Source of the DNA: a bacterium 1xD8-48
GTDB lineage: Bacteria > Bacillota > Clostridia > Lachnospirales > Lachnospiraceae
DNA: 64,000 nucleotides
Direction: 5' to 3'
NCBI GenBank assembly: GCA_009917455.1
Contig: QZDS01000001.1
Span: 1 to 64,000, forward strand
Each line of letters opens with the position of its first letter. The first letter of the stretch is position 1. Below are positions 46,022 through 55,785 of this stretch, piece by piece. The translations under genes were made by a program, and so were the position numbers. Below the pieces are notes generated by a model, which saw only the letters and a program-made list of their open reading frames with translations, ran no database searches and was not told where the DNA came from.

Positions 46022-46459
46022 CTAATACTCCTCTTCCGGCTCATCCTCATGAATATCTTCCTTCGGCTTTTTCAGCCCTTCAATGGTGATGCCGTTTTTC
46101 TCCGCATAATCCCAGAGTGCCGCATGAATAGCTTCCTCCGCAAGCAGGGAACAGTGCACCTTCACAGGCGGAAGCCCGTCTAACGCTTCCATCACGGCCC
46201 TGTTGGTAACAAGAAGCGCCTCCTGAACCGTCTTTCCCTTTACCAGCTCCGTGGCCATGCTGCTGGTCGCTACGGCGGCCCCGCAGCCAAAGGTTTTGAA
46301 TTTACAGTCCTGTATCACCTGATTATCGTCGATATCAAGGTAGATTCTCATAATATCCCCGCATTTGGCGTTGCCTACGGTTCCCGTGCCGCTGGGGTTT
46401 TCTATTTCTCCCATGTTTCTGGGATTTGTAAAATGGTCCATTACTTTTTCACTGTACAT
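46022..46459 (-). CDS. nifU: Iron-sulfur cluster scaffold NifU/IscU
   Basis: 145 residues with the three cluster Cys in VGNAKCGD, FKTFGCGAAVATSSM and VKVHCSLLAEEAI, plus a charged C-terminal tail (DIHEDEPEEEY). It is the N-terminal scaffold domain only, as in Firmicute NifU-like proteins. It follows nifS by 69 nt and precedes mnmA by 64 nt. Confidence 0.93.
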   Translation of the reverse strand: MYSEKVMDHFTNPRNMGEIENPSGTGTVGNAKCGDIMRIYLDIDDNQVIQDCKFKTFGCGAAVATSSMATELVKGKTVQEALLVTNRAVMEALDGLPPVKVHCSLLAEEAIHAALWDYAEKNGITIEGLKKPKEDIHEDEPEEEY

Positions 46460-46528
46460 TTCTTTTTCCTCTTTCCTGATTATTTATCACTAAGCGGCGT
46501 CTGCCGCAGTCTCTTCCAGGCTAAAAGC

Positions 46529-47710
46529 TCAATTCCGGCGCTTTATAAAATCCTCGTAGAGGGGAGACATCTGCCGCAGCCTGTCCACAATCTCCTTTAT
46601 GGCGTCCGCAACATAATCCATTTCATCCAAAGTATTTTCTTCGCTCAAGGTAAGCCGCAGGGAGCCGTGAGCCCGCTCGTGAGGCAGTCCGATTGCCAGA
46701 AGCACATGGGAGGGGTCCAGGGAGCCGGAAGTACATGCCGAACCGCTGGAAGCGCAGATTCCTTTCATATCCAGCATCATCAGAAGGGATTCTCCCTCTA
46801 TGAAATCAAAGCTGAAATTTATGTTGTTGGGCAGTCTCTTTTCCCTGTCTCCGTTTAAACGGCAGAAGGGAACTTCGTTCAATACTTTTTCTGTTAAATA
46901 GTCCCGAAGCTTCTGTATTTTTGCGCTGTGCTCCTCCATTCCCTCAAAAGCCGCTTTTACGGCAGCGCCAAAGCCGACGATTCCCGGCACGTTTTCCGTT
47001 CCTGCCCTCCGGCCTCTCTCCTGAGCGCCGCCATGGATAAAGGAGCGGATTTTCACGCCTTTGCGGATATACAAAAATCCCACGCCCTTTGGTCCGTGGA
47101 GCTTATGAGCGCTGGCGCTGAGCATATCAATATGCAAATCATCCACATTTATGGGTACATGACCGTATGCCTGTACGGCGTCGGTATGGAATAAAATACT
47201 TTTCTTTCTGGCAATTTCCCCGATTTCGGCTACAGGCTGAAGGGTTCCGATTTCATTGTTGGCAAACATGACGGAAATCAGTATGGTATCCGGCCTGATT
47301 GCTTTTTTTAATTCCTCCACCTTCAGAATGCCCTTTTCATCCACTCCCACATAAGTAACCTCGTATCCCCTTTTCTCCAGATACCGGCAAGTATGCAAAA
47401 CGGCATGATGCTCGACGGCAGAGGTGATAATATGCTTTCCCTTGCCCTCATAGCTTTCCGCGGCGGCAATAAGCGCCCAGTTATCCGCCTCGGAGCCGCC
47501 CGCCGTGAAATAAATCTCAGGACTTTCCGCCCCCAGGCTTTTCGCTATCGTATCCCGCGCTTCTGTAACCGCCTTTTTGCTTTCCGCCCCCAGCCGGTAA
47601 ATGGTGCTTGCGTTTCCGTAATGCTCTGAAAAGTAAGGAAGCATCGCCGCAAGTGCTTCAGGAGAGGTTTTCGTGGTGGCGGCGTTATCCAGGTATATAA
47701 TTTTATCCAT
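46529..47710 (-). CDS. nifS: Cysteine desulfurase NifS/IscS
   Basis: 393 residues from ATG 47710 (GAGGAAAA upstream). PLP-dependent class V fold: DNAATTKTSPEAL, SAVEHHAVLHTC, DAVQAYGHVP, PLP Lys in SASAHKLHGPKG, and the mobile catalytic Cys in CASSGSACTSGSLDPSHVL (short, NifS/IscS type rather than SufS). It supplies sulfur to NifU and MnmA. The promoter has two operator-like repeats (47757-47795). Confidence 0.94.
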   Translation of the reverse strand: MDKIIYLDNAATTKTSPEALAAMLPYFSEHYGNASTIYRLGAESKKAVTEARDTIAKSLGAESPEIYFTAGGSEADNWALIAAAESYEGKGKHIITSAVEHHAVLHTCRYLEKRGYEVTYVGVDEKGILKVEELKKAIRPDTILISVMFANNEIGTLQPVAEIGEIARKKSILFHTDAVQAYGHVPINVDDLHIDMLSASAHKLHGPKGVGFLYIRKGVKIRSFIHGGAQERGRRAGTENVPGIVGFGAAVKAAFEGMEEHSAKIQKLRDYLTEKVLNEVPFCRLNGDREKRLPNNINFSFDFIEGESLLMMLDMKGICASSGSACTSGSLDPSHVLLAIGLPHERAHGSLRLTLSEENTLDEMDYVADAIKEIVDRLRQMSPLYEDFIKRRN

Positions 47711-47756
47711 GATTTTCCTCGTTTCCGCGCTTTTTCCGCGCATTTTCTATTGTAAC

Positions 47757-47795
47757 AACCTTACCAGGTTTTTATTCCTATCAACTTACCAGGTT
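47757..47795. promoter_or_regulatory. Paired operator-like repeats in the nifS leader
   Basis: AACCTTACCAGGTT (47757-47770) is an inverted repeat AACCT/AGGTT, and a second near copy AACTTACCAGGTT lies at 47783-47795; the shared core CTTACCAGGTTTT recurs at a 25-nt period. Placed just downstream of the nifS start point, they would act as a roadblock for an Rrf2/IscR-type iron-sulfur regulator (inference; no such gene is in the window). Confidence 0.55.
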
Positions 47796-47807
47796 TTAAT
47801 AATCCCT

Positions 47808-47836
47808 ACTATAGCATTTTGGAATTGTTCTGTCAA
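47808..47836 (-). promoter_or_regulatory. Promoter of nifS
   Basis: Minus strand TTGACA (47836-47831), 17-nt spacer, TATAGT (47813-47808), near consensus. Confidence 0.7.
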
Positions 47837-47953
47837 TGAGACATAAGGCATATATTAACACTAAATAATCTACCCACGCAGTCCGCCTTTCCCGGATATG
47901 GAAGGCAGTTTTTATTCCACGCCTGCCGGACTGTGGGATTCTGGTGATATTCT

Positions 47954-49294
47954 ATGTTTAACAGACGAAATACCAGTCCTTTAATTACAGGGACCATTAT
48001 TCTCACGCTCACCGGCTTTGCCAGCCGTTTTATCGGATTTTTCTACCGTATTTTCTTATCCCGGCTTTTCGGAGCCGAGGGCATGGGGCTTTACCAGCTG
48101 ATTTCCCCTGTCCTTGCTCTTTCTTTTTCCCTCACCGTTGCCGGTATGCAGACTGCCGTTTCTAAATATGTGGCCGGAGAAACTCTCACCCGGGATTACA
48201 GGTCCTCTTCTCTGCACCTGTTTGCCGGCCTTGTGTTGTCCATGGCTCTGTCCGTCTTATGCGCAGCAGGAATTTACTGCTATTCTGACAGCATCGCCGT
48301 TTATTTCCTCATGGAGGAGCGGACGGCTCCTCTCCTGCGTATTATTGCCCTGTCCATTCCCATGGCGACGGTTCATTCCTGCATCAACGGCTATTTTTAC
48401 GGTATCAGAAAAACCGGTGTTCCCTCTCTGTGCCAGCTCTCCGAGCAGATTATCAGGGTGGGCAGCGTTTATCTGATTTATTATCTCTGTTTAAAAAACA
48501 ACATGACGCTTACCATCAACTTTGCGGTGGTGGGGCTGGTGATTGGTGAGAGTGCCTCTATGCTGGTTTCCCTGATTGCAGTGCGGGCTCATTTTGAAAA
48601 TGTGGTGCCGAAAAATTACGGGCCGCTGCTATCCGTAAGCTGGCCCGCCTTTTCCTCCGCCTGCACACGTCTCCTTAAAGTGGCGGTTCCTCTGTCATTA
48701 AACAGAGTGATTATCAATTTTTTACAGAGCATTGAAGCCATCTTTATTCCCAACAGGCTGATGAGCTTTGGTTATGACAACTCCACCGCATTAAGTATCT
48801 ACGGCGTACTTACCGGAATGGCAATGCCCCTTATCTTTTTCCCCGGGGCTATCACCAACTCCATCTGTGTGCTGCTTTTGCCAATCGTATCCGAGGCCGA
48901 CGCCGCCGACAATATGTCCACCATTAAGAAAGCCGTATACAAATCCATCCGCTACGGCTTTCTTCTGGGCAGCCTTTTCACCGGCTTATTTTTATGTACC
49001 GGAAAATTCCTTGGCAACCTCCTTTACCAGAGCGCCCTTGCCGGAAGTTTTATTATCGTTTTAAGCTTTTTGTGCCCCCTGATGTACATTGCCAGTATGC
49101 TGGGAAGCATCCTGAACGGCCTGGGCAAAACAGGCATCACCTTTCTGTTCAGTATGCTGAGTCTGATGGTCCGCCTTGCTTTCGTATTTTTCGGAATTCC
49201 CCTGTGGGGAATCCACGGCTATCTCTGGGGGCTTCTTGCCAGCCAGGCCGTGCAGACCCTTCTGTGTCTTTTTGCAGTACGAAAATACCGATGA
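47954..49294 (+). CDS. SpoVB/MurJ-like lipid flippase (MOP superfamily)
   Basis: 446 residues with about twelve to fourteen helices. The opening ITGTIILTLTGFASRFIGFFYRIFLSRLFGAEGMGLYQL is characteristic of the SpoVB branch (polysaccharide biosynthesis/MurJ-like), and RLLKVAVPLSLNRVI begins the second half. Such proteins flip lipid-linked cell-wall precursors and act in spore cortex formation in Bacillus and Clostridia. It stands alone on the plus strand between nifS and the DUF4132 gene. Confidence 0.82.
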   Translation: MFNRRNTSPLITGTIILTLTGFASRFIGFFYRIFLSRLFGAEGMGLYQLISPVLALSFSLTVAGMQTAVSKYVAGETLTRDYRSSSLHLFAGLVLSMALSVLCAAGIYCYSDSIAVYFLMEERTAPLLRIIALSIPMATVHSCINGYFYGIRKTGVPSLCQLSEQIIRVGSVYLIYYLCLKNNMTLTINFAVVGLVIGESASMLVSLIAVRAHFENVVPKNYGPLLSVSWPAFSSACTRLLKVAVPLSLNRVIINFLQSIEAIFIPNRLMSFGYDNSTALSIYGVLTGMAMPLIFFPGAITNSICVLLLPIVSEADAADNMSTIKKAVYKSIRYGFLLGSLFTGLFLCTGKFLGNLLYQSALAGSFIIVLSFLCPLMYIASMLGSILNGLGKTGITFLFSMLSLMVRLAFVFFGIPLWGIHGYLWGLLASQAVQTLLCLFAVRKYR

Positions 49295-49350
49295 AACCGG
49301 CCTGTTCTGCGCAGTTACTGCTGCCGGCCTCCACAGCGCTCCCTGCCCTG

Positions 49351-52300
49351 TCAGTTGTTCTTACATTCGGGATAGGCCACCTGTTCCCTGCTGGACGCCG
49401 TGGCCTTCGTAAGCTGCAGCACAATCTCGCTGAAATACCGGGGGCTTACCTCTGAGAGCTGATACTGGCGCTCCTTCTTCACGGTATCATAGACATAGCT
49501 TCCCCGCTTCACTGTGCCTGCCTGATAGAAAATTGCGCCGTAAACAGTCACTTCCTCATTTTCATCCCCTACAAAACAGCCGGAAAATTCCAGTTCCACC
49601 CCTGTATTTCCGTCTTCCCTGTAAAAGGTATAATAGCCGCCGGCATCCTGCACGCTGCCCCGATACCAGCCAAGCCCCTGCAGTTTGCCCGACAGGGACA
49701 GTCCGTTTAACAGTTTGCCGCCAAAACGGGTGAGCTCCTTCTGTCCCCTTTCTTCCTCCGTAAGCCGGTAAACCGGACGTTCCAGCTGCTCGAAGGGCTG
49801 CGTCACCTCATAGTCGGCCAGCTGCTCTTTCCATGCGGAAAGTTCCTGTGCCTTAAGCTCAATGGGATGAACCAGACCTATCATGCCCTCCTTCGGAAGC
49901 TCGTATTCCTCCTCGTCTACGGTATTAAAGCTTCCGTCCTCCATATAGCGAAAGGTCATTTTAAGTGCGCCGTCCTCATAAATCCCCCAGATAAGGCCGG
50001 TGGCAAACTGGTGCATAATGGGATTTTTCACAAAAAGCGTTTTCCATTTTTCCACCTGCCACATCCGTTCTGCGCTAAGCGCCTGTTCCAGACGAATCTT
50101 CTGATTGGCCGCCACCGTTTTCAACTGCTTTTTCAGAAGCCTGAACTCCGCGCTGGCGGCCTCCGCCTTTACGGCATCGTCCTTCTTTCCGGGAGACGGG
50201 AGATTTTTCAGTCTTTTTTCATTTTCATCATAGACCTCCAGCTCCAGCGCCGGAGATAGCATCACCTTAAAGCTCCGGCTTCCGTAATCAAAGGAAAGCG
50301 CCATGCTCTCATCAAATCCAAGGTTTGGCACAATCCTGTCCTCCAGCTCCTCCCGGGTAATCCCAAGCTGTCCCGCGGCGTAGGTAAGGGCATCCGCAGC
50401 AGCCGTTTTCACCTGACGGAATTTGAACTTCCGGGCAATCTGGTCCACCAGCAAAAGAGCGGTGGAACTGCCGTTTACGGAAAGCGCCTTCACCGCCTCC
50501 GCCGCCATGGCGCCTCTGGCAGCCTTAGGCCATTCCTTAATCTGCTCGTGCAAAACCGGGACAATGGCGTCTCCGCCGTGAATGGAGGCTGCGTAAAGCA
50601 CCCATTTTTTCTTTGCCTCTGCGCCTGCGTCCAGCCATTTCCCGAAAAGCGCATTCACATACTCTGAAAACTCCTTTTCGTCCAGGCCGGAGGCAAGCCT
50701 TGCCGCATCCTTATTTACACCCGGCGTTCCCATATCCGCATAAGCCACAAGAACAGACGCCAGATAATCCTCTTCTGCCGCCTGCCCGTCTGTCCGGTGC
50801 ACTTCCGGGAAGGGCGTTTCACAGGCCCAGGCCACCTTGCGTTTCTTTCCGCCCTTTAAAATTTCCCTGGACAAATCGTCCAGGCTTTTTTCTCCTGCCT
50901 TAGCCGCTTCCGGCTCCCTGCCTTCCATTCCCAGACATTCTTCCAAAAGCTCCTTTATCTTTTTGCTCTTTTCTTTCGTAAGGGCCGCCTCAAATTCCTC
51001 CCGGTAAGCCGCGGCTCCCCACTTTTTAAGAACTATTGCCGCAAGCTCCCTTTCCTGGGATTTCCGTGAGGCCAGCATTTCCTTCATCTGCATCTCCCAC
51101 TCCCTATGGCTCTCATACACCGCCGCAAGAAGCTCCCTCACCTGTTTCGAGCCGTCCATGGCAAGGGATAAAAGTACGTCCCGGTACTCGTCAAAGTGAA
51201 CGTCAAGCAACCGGATGCAAAGGAAACGGACGGCAGGCGTTCCCTCCTTTGCAAGGGACACAAAGGTATCCTCCCACTCTCTTTTTCCGCACAGAAGAAT
51301 CACACAGTCATTGAAAAAATCCGTTTTCTGTTTCTCCTGATAAAAACTGTCATGGATGCTGCCCAGTATTTCGAGCTGATAATTTACAGGAACCTTTTCC
51401 GTCTCGAAAAGAGTGAGAATCTCTTTTAAGACGTCTTTATCCACCTGATGATAATTCCCTTTCAGATAGCTGAAATGAGACGTCCTCAGGCAGATTCCTT
51501 CCAGTATCACCGCCCGGCGGTACATCTGCTGCGTATTCTTATCTTTCAACAGCCCGGCAAACTTTCTATGGTAATCGTAGCTGTAATACGCTCCGCTGTC
51601 TCTCCATTTTGCTATGTACGGATACAGCGCCTCTATCTCGTTTTCCCCCAAAAGGTAGCCGACGGCTTCCTGCTGTCCCACTGTGTAGCGGGCTGTCAGC
51701 TCATTTGCCATCTTCCTTTCATATTCGCCTCCTAAAGAAGCGTTAATCTCCTTAAACAGCTCCTTATTGTTATCCTCCACCTCCTGCAGAAGATACCTGT
51801 AATTTTCCGTGGAAACCTCCGGGAGCATTGCCTTAATCATCTCCGGGTAATTTCTAATCATACGGCCAAGACCGCCGCCCGTCTTGTTTTTCAGACACCA
51901 TTTGACATAGCTTTCCTTTGTGATGGGCAATATCTCCTCCAGCGTTTCGATATGGGCCAGAAACCATTTGTATCCTGCGATATCAAAGCAGATGTCCAGC
52001 GTGGTAGTGCGGCCGCTTTCCCCGTCCATGGCCGCCGCAAGGCAAAGAAAAGCCAGGCATGTTTCCGAATGCTCTATGGCAAGAAAAGCCACCCCCGAAA
52101 GAAGGAGCGTTAAGTATTCTCCCGTTTTCCTGCCGCGGATAATCCGGGAAATCCTGTCGGGAAACACGCCGCCCTGTGCCTTTCGCACATAATTCATCAG
52201 CTCGTCCAGCTCCGCCTGCGCCGGTTTTGCGCCGGTAAACATATTGGGAATGCTGTCAATCAGATTGGTTTCCACACAGTTTATAACCTTTTTCAGGTCT

Positions 52301-52881
52301 TCATCGCCCTTTTCCTTTGAGAACAGCTTTTTCAGCAGGCCGCCCTGCGGATTTTCGGCTTTTGTATAATGCAGCACAAGAGCCGCAAGAAGGGTCTCGG
52401 CATTGCTGTGCTGATGATAGCATAGCTCCATGGCCTTTCTCAAAATCTGCGGGTTACGCTCTCCTAAATTGGCTGCGGCTTTTTTCAGCCCGTAATTGTT
52501 CCAGACGATTCCCTCCGCTTTGATGGCCGTCACCTGCTCCTGTGTCAGAAATTCCTTGATGGAATCCGTGTTCCAACCATAGCAGACAAGGGCAAAGTAT
52601 GCGGTGGAGCCTCCAACCGCCGCCACAAACCGCACGAACCGGGAAAGCTCGTCAGTCTTTCCCCGTTTTCGCAGATGCCCCATATAATCTCTGCATTTTC
52701 TCACCTCATTCTGGTCCGGCCGTGAGAAGTCCTGCCTCTGGGTCTTTTGAAGGAGCGCCGTATCTTCCGGCGCCGTCATGTCCAGATACTGCTCCGCCAG
52801 CTTCTGGTTTTCTTCTGAAAGCTGCAATACTTCCAGCGTTTCCAGTAACTTCTGATAATTACGTTCATCTTTGAAATTCAT
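49351..52881 (-). CDS. DUF4132 protein (YehI/MolR-like), helical-repeat scaffold
   Basis: 1176 residues from ATG 52881 (AGGGGGT upstream). Mostly alpha-helical, with HEAT-like repeats through the middle (DVLLSLAMDGSKQVRELLAAVY, KSQERELAAIVLKKWG) and a C-terminal DUF4132 domain (IVPNLGFDESMALSFDYGSRSFKV, LKNLPSPGKKDD, HPIELKAQELSAWKEQLADYEVTQPF). E. coli YehI and the MolR proteins share this domain. It is the last member of the MoxR-type cluster, separated from the SWIM gene by hicAB. No enzymatic motif; a scaffold or target-recognition role is guessed. Confidence 0.82.
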   Translation of the reverse strand: MNFKDERNYQKLLETLEVLQLSEENQKLAEQYLDMTAPEDTALLQKTQRQDFSRPDQNEVRKCRDYMGHLRKRGKTDELSRFVRFVAAVGGSTAYFALVCYGWNTDSIKEFLTQEQVTAIKAEGIVWNNYGLKKAAANLGERNPQILRKAMELCYHQHSNAETLLAALVLHYTKAENPQGGLLKKLFSKEKGDEDLKKVINCVETNLIDSIPNMFTGAKPAQAELDELMNYVRKAQGGVFPDRISRIIRGRKTGEYLTLLLSGVAFLAIEHSETCLAFLCLAAAMDGESGRTTTLDICFDIAGYKWFLAHIETLEEILPITKESYVKWCLKNKTGGGLGRMIRNYPEMIKAMLPEVSTENYRYLLQEVEDNNKELFKEINASLGGEYERKMANELTARYTVGQQEAVGYLLGENEIEALYPYIAKWRDSGAYYSYDYHRKFAGLLKDKNTQQMYRRAVILEGICLRTSHFSYLKGNYHQVDKDVLKEILTLFETEKVPVNYQLEILGSIHDSFYQEKQKTDFFNDCVILLCGKREWEDTFVSLAKEGTPAVRFLCIRLLDVHFDEYRDVLLSLAMDGSKQVRELLAAVYESHREWEMQMKEMLASRKSQERELAAIVLKKWGAAAYREEFEAALTKEKSKKIKELLEECLGMEGREPEAAKAGEKSLDDLSREILKGGKKRKVAWACETPFPEVHRTDGQAAEEDYLASVLVAYADMGTPGVNKDAARLASGLDEKEFSEYVNALFGKWLDAGAEAKKKWVLYAASIHGGDAIVPVLHEQIKEWPKAARGAMAAEAVKALSVNGSSTALLLVDQIARKFKFRQVKTAAADALTYAAGQLGITREELEDRIVPNLGFDESMALSFDYGSRSFKVMLSPALELEVYDENEKRLKNLPSPGKKDDAVKAEAASAEFRLLKKQLKTVAANQKIRLEQALSAERMWQVEKWKTLFVKNPIMHQFATGLIWGIYEDGALKMTFRYMEDGSFNTVDEEEYELPKEGMIGLVHPIELKAQELSAWKEQLADYEVTQPFEQLERPVYRLTEEERGQKELTRFGGKLLNGLSLSGKLQGLGWYRGSVQDAGGYYTFYREDGNTGVELEFSGCFVGDENEEVTVYGAIFYQAGTVKRGSYVYDTVKKERQYQLSEVSPRYFSEIVLQLTKATASSREQVAYPECKNN

Positions 52882-52918
52882 TGTGTACCCCCTGTGTGTT
52901 ATGCATATTTTTTGCTTA

Positions 52919-53251
52919 TCATCCAACCATATTTCCAATTGCTTCCTCAACGACGGCATTCAGGCTCTTTCCATGCTCCATTGCATATACTGCCACAATG
53001 CGGTGAAGCTCAGGACTGATTCTGACATTAAAAGTTCCTTTATAGGGCTGTTCCGGCTCTATCCCCTTTTCCTCACAATCCCTTAGATATTCGTCGATTA
53101 CATTCTGAAAATCCTTCTCCAGCTCTCTGACAGAATCCCCTTCATAAGAAAGAAGGGACTTTATTCCCGTAACCTTTCCAAAAAGACATCCGTCTTCTTT
53201 TGAATATTCCACTGTTCCGTTATAATTCTTATATGCTAACAAATTACTCAC
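52919..53251 (-). CDS. hicB: HicB-family antitoxin
   Basis: 110 residues: the HicB degraded-RNase-H-like fold (YNGTVEYSKEDGCLFGKVTGI, LSYEGDSVRELEKDFQNVIDEYL) and a C-terminal ribbon-helix-helix segment (GTFNVRISPELHRIVAVYAMEHGKSLNAVVEEAI) for DNA binding. It starts at GTG 53251, overlapping the hicA stop by 4 nt. It binds and inhibits HicA and probably represses the operon. It sits inside the MoxR-type cluster. Confidence 0.88.
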   Translation of the reverse strand: MSNLLAYKNYNGTVEYSKEDGCLFGKVTGIKSLLSYEGDSVRELEKDFQNVIDEYLRDCEEKGIEPEQPYKGTFNVRISPELHRIVAVYAMEHGKSLNAVVEEAIGNMVG

Positions 53252-53499
53252 AGCAAACCGTCCTTTCTTAATTTCTCTATCACCTGCTCCAGTATATACC
53301 TTTTTAATATTCCATCTGGATGGGGTTTATGGAAATTTATCACTTCATTTCCATCTTCTTTTATAAATTTTACTCCTGACCCCGTCCGGCTCTGCTTTAA
53401 TTTATATCCAAAGTATGCCAATAAAGACTCCATTTCATCAAAAGTAAAATCCTTAGGTTTCTTTAGCAATCTGTTTATCAGCTTATCTTTCCTGCTCAT
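53248..53499 (-). CDS. hicA: HicA-family mRNA interferase toxin
   Basis: 83 residues with a dsRNA-binding-like fold: N-terminal helix LINRLLKKPKDFTFDEMESLLAYFGY, the strand SRTGSGVKFIKEDG and the conserved His in INFHKPHP, then the last helix. HicA cleaves mRNA and tmRNA. AGAGGG precedes ATG 53499. Toxin-first order and 4-nt coupling to hicB are typical. Confidence 0.87.
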   Translation of the reverse strand: MSRKDKLINRLLKKPKDFTFDEMESLLAYFGYKLKQSRTGSGVKFIKEDGNEVINFHKPHPDGILKRYILEQVIEKLRKDGLL

Positions 53500-53551
53500 T
53501 TAAAACCCTCTACTCATAATATATCATATAAGCACACATTTGCAACTAATT

Positions 53552-55771
53552 TTAGTTACCGTATCTTTTCATTACACAAGCCGCCATATCATAGGAGAGC
53601 TTTTCCCGGCAGGCACGAATATAACCGGACAATTCTTCCATTGTCTCAATCACCGGCTCCGGCGAAAATTCCATCCGGTGCCTTTTCCCCTGCAAAAGCT
53701 CCGCTATGCGGGAAAAATATTTCCCTGCCTGATGAAGTCCCAGCCGCTCCCCGTCTTCGGCAAGGGAAAGCAGGCCGGAAAGTATCTCCTCGCTGAAGGA
53801 ATCCATGCCGCAGTAAAAGACGTCCAGAAGGCTTCTTTCCGCTTCCTGCAGATACTGCTTCATCGAGGTGAGAATCTCCCTTAAAACACCGCCACTTCCC
53901 GAAAGCGCTGACCGGTCCTTTCCGCCTTGCCCTGTGTCCGCTGTCTTACCCGAAGAAGCCGAAAATGCGCCCTGATTTCCCGTAGTTTCGCCGAAAAACA
54001 CTTCAATGGGGTAGAGACAAAACCTGCCCTCCTCGTCCAGATAAAGGCTTCCGAAGAACACAATTTCCTCAAAGGGATATCCCCGCAGCCGCTTTTCCAT
54101 CCGTTCGAGAAGCTGAACGGTCATCTTTTCTTCCTTTGTGTACTTTAAGGAAATAAAAAGCTCTCTTCCCTCTCTGTCAAAAACGCTCCAGGAAAACCTC
54201 TGGTTTACCGTGTCGAAAACCGATTTCTCCCATCTGACGGCTCCGGCGAGGGCAAGTTCCTGACCGCCAAAAAAATACTCCTGCAGCATTTTTTCAAAAT
54301 CCCACCAAATCATCCGACCGGTTTTTTCGTCCGCAAGGCTCCTTATGCCGATGATTTCCCCTCTGGATTCCTGACTTACCGACAAACGCCCTCCCGGAGC
54401 GGCCTTTGCATTCCGCAAATCAAATTCCAGCTTTTGAAGCTCCGACCGGCTTGCATTAAGCCCCCAGGGAGCCAGCGCCCCGCCCAGGGTCGCCGGCGGC
54501 TTTCTGCCGCTTCCCTCATAAATCGTAGGGCGCACGTCCGTCCATGTATACCACCTTTTCTGCTGCGTTTCCAGAAAGTAGTAAATTTCTCCTGCATAGC
54601 CCGCTTTACCTGAAAAGCTCCTTGCGCCCATAGCCACCAGATGAAGGGTTCCCACGGGCTCATAGGTATCGCGGAAATTTCCGGCAAGAGAGCGGATTTT
54701 ATCGTTTTTCTGCGCGGTCTCTCCCGCAACTGCCGTTTTGGGCTCTGAGTCCTTTGTATTTTCTGCCCTCCGGAAGCCTGCCGCATCCTCAAGCTCCCTC
54801 GCCAGCCGGTAAACTGCCAGAATCCTTTTAAGCAGTTCTCCTCCCTCAAAGGCTGCCGAGCGGGAAAAGTACTGTTCAAAGCTACCCGAAAGGGTACGAA
54901 GCCCGCTTTCCAGCGCCGGCAGTCCCGCTCTGTGGGCAATGATAGCAAGATGCTCCAGACTTTCCGTCTCCTCGGAAGACTGTCTGGAAAGGCCGATGCG
55001 CATCTGCTGGCAGAGGGTTTCACAGACAGCGGCCGCCGCCCGGGCAACCAGCGCCTCATCAAAGGAAGTCTCCGCCTCCTTAAGCGCTTCAAGCTGCTCC
55101 GGCGTTATCACTTTCTTTGTAAGCTGATAAGCCAGAACCGCCTGGGCTTTATGGACGCACAATTCTCTGCTGTGGCAGGTACAGGAGGAACCGGAAAAGG
55201 GCAGCAGCAGCTTTACGACCGCTTTGTCCCAGGGCAGCGTCACCGTTATCACAGAGCTTTCCTCCACAGGCGGCAGCGCTCCGGCGCGCATATGAGCAAG
55301 GAACTTACCGTATCGGCTTCCTTTGCAGGCGCGCTTTAATTTTTCTGCCGGAATATCCAGAATTTCCTGAAAACGCTCTCCTTTTTCTGCGGTTGTTTCA
55401 CTGACGGCTTCCATTCTGCCGGCGGCGTCTGTTTCCGGCTTTCCCTCCGCCGATTCCTCCTGTGAGCTTCCGCCCTCCGGTTCCTGCCCGGTTTGACCTT
55501 CGTTCTCCAGTTCCCTTTTCAACCACAATATCGCCGTAACGATATGCCTGCAAATGCTGCGGGAAGGGCAGCTGCAGGCGCTGTCCGTAAGCGGCGAGCG
55601 GATGATGCAGTTTTCCTCCTTTAAGGCAACCGCCGCCTCCTCTTCTGTCCATGTAAGAGAAGGGCTCTCCGCCTCCAAATCCCTGGCCGCCCGCTTTACC
55701 GTTCCCTTATTGGAAATACCGGTGAGATAATCATCATCTACATTTCTTATCAGGGCTTTCAATGTGTCCAT
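53552..55771 (-). CDS. SWIM zinc-finger protein (YehQ-like)
   Basis: 739 residues. Two SWIM-type CxC-x(n)-CxH motifs are visible: CSCPSRSICRH (about residue 66) and CTCHSRELCVH (about 200), the first preceded by EENCIIRSPLTDS. A long helical region and a C-terminal part rich in aromatic residues (WWDFEKMLQEYFFGG) follow. SWIM fingers bind DNA or proteins. The gene is 14 nt after the VWA gene, so it belongs to the MoxR-DUF5682-VWA operon; E. coli yehQ is the counterpart in layout. Function unknown. Confidence 0.82.
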   Translation of the reverse strand: MDTLKALIRNVDDDYLTGISNKGTVKRAARDLEAESPSLTWTEEEAAVALKEENCIIRSPLTDSACSCPSRSICRHIVTAILWLKRELENEGQTGQEPEGGSSQEESAEGKPETDAAGRMEAVSETTAEKGERFQEILDIPAEKLKRACKGSRYGKFLAHMRAGALPPVEESSVITVTLPWDKAVVKLLLPFSGSSCTCHSRELCVHKAQAVLAYQLTKKVITPEQLEALKEAETSFDEALVARAAAAVCETLCQQMRIGLSRQSSEETESLEHLAIIAHRAGLPALESGLRTLSGSFEQYFSRSAAFEGGELLKRILAVYRLARELEDAAGFRRAENTKDSEPKTAVAGETAQKNDKIRSLAGNFRDTYEPVGTLHLVAMGARSFSGKAGYAGEIYYFLETQQKRWYTWTDVRPTIYEGSGRKPPATLGGALAPWGLNASRSELQKLEFDLRNAKAAPGGRLSVSQESRGEIIGIRSLADEKTGRMIWWDFEKMLQEYFFGGQELALAGAVRWEKSVFDTVNQRFSWSVFDREGRELFISLKYTKEEKMTVQLLERMEKRLRGYPFEEIVFFGSLYLDEEGRFCLYPIEVFFGETTGNQGAFSASSGKTADTGQGGKDRSALSGSGGVLREILTSMKQYLQEAERSLLDVFYCGMDSFSEEILSGLLSLAEDGERLGLHQAGKYFSRIAELLQGKRHRMEFSPEPVIETMEELSGYIRACREKLSYDMAACVMKRYGN

Positions 55772-55785
55772 ATTTTTCCCCTTTA

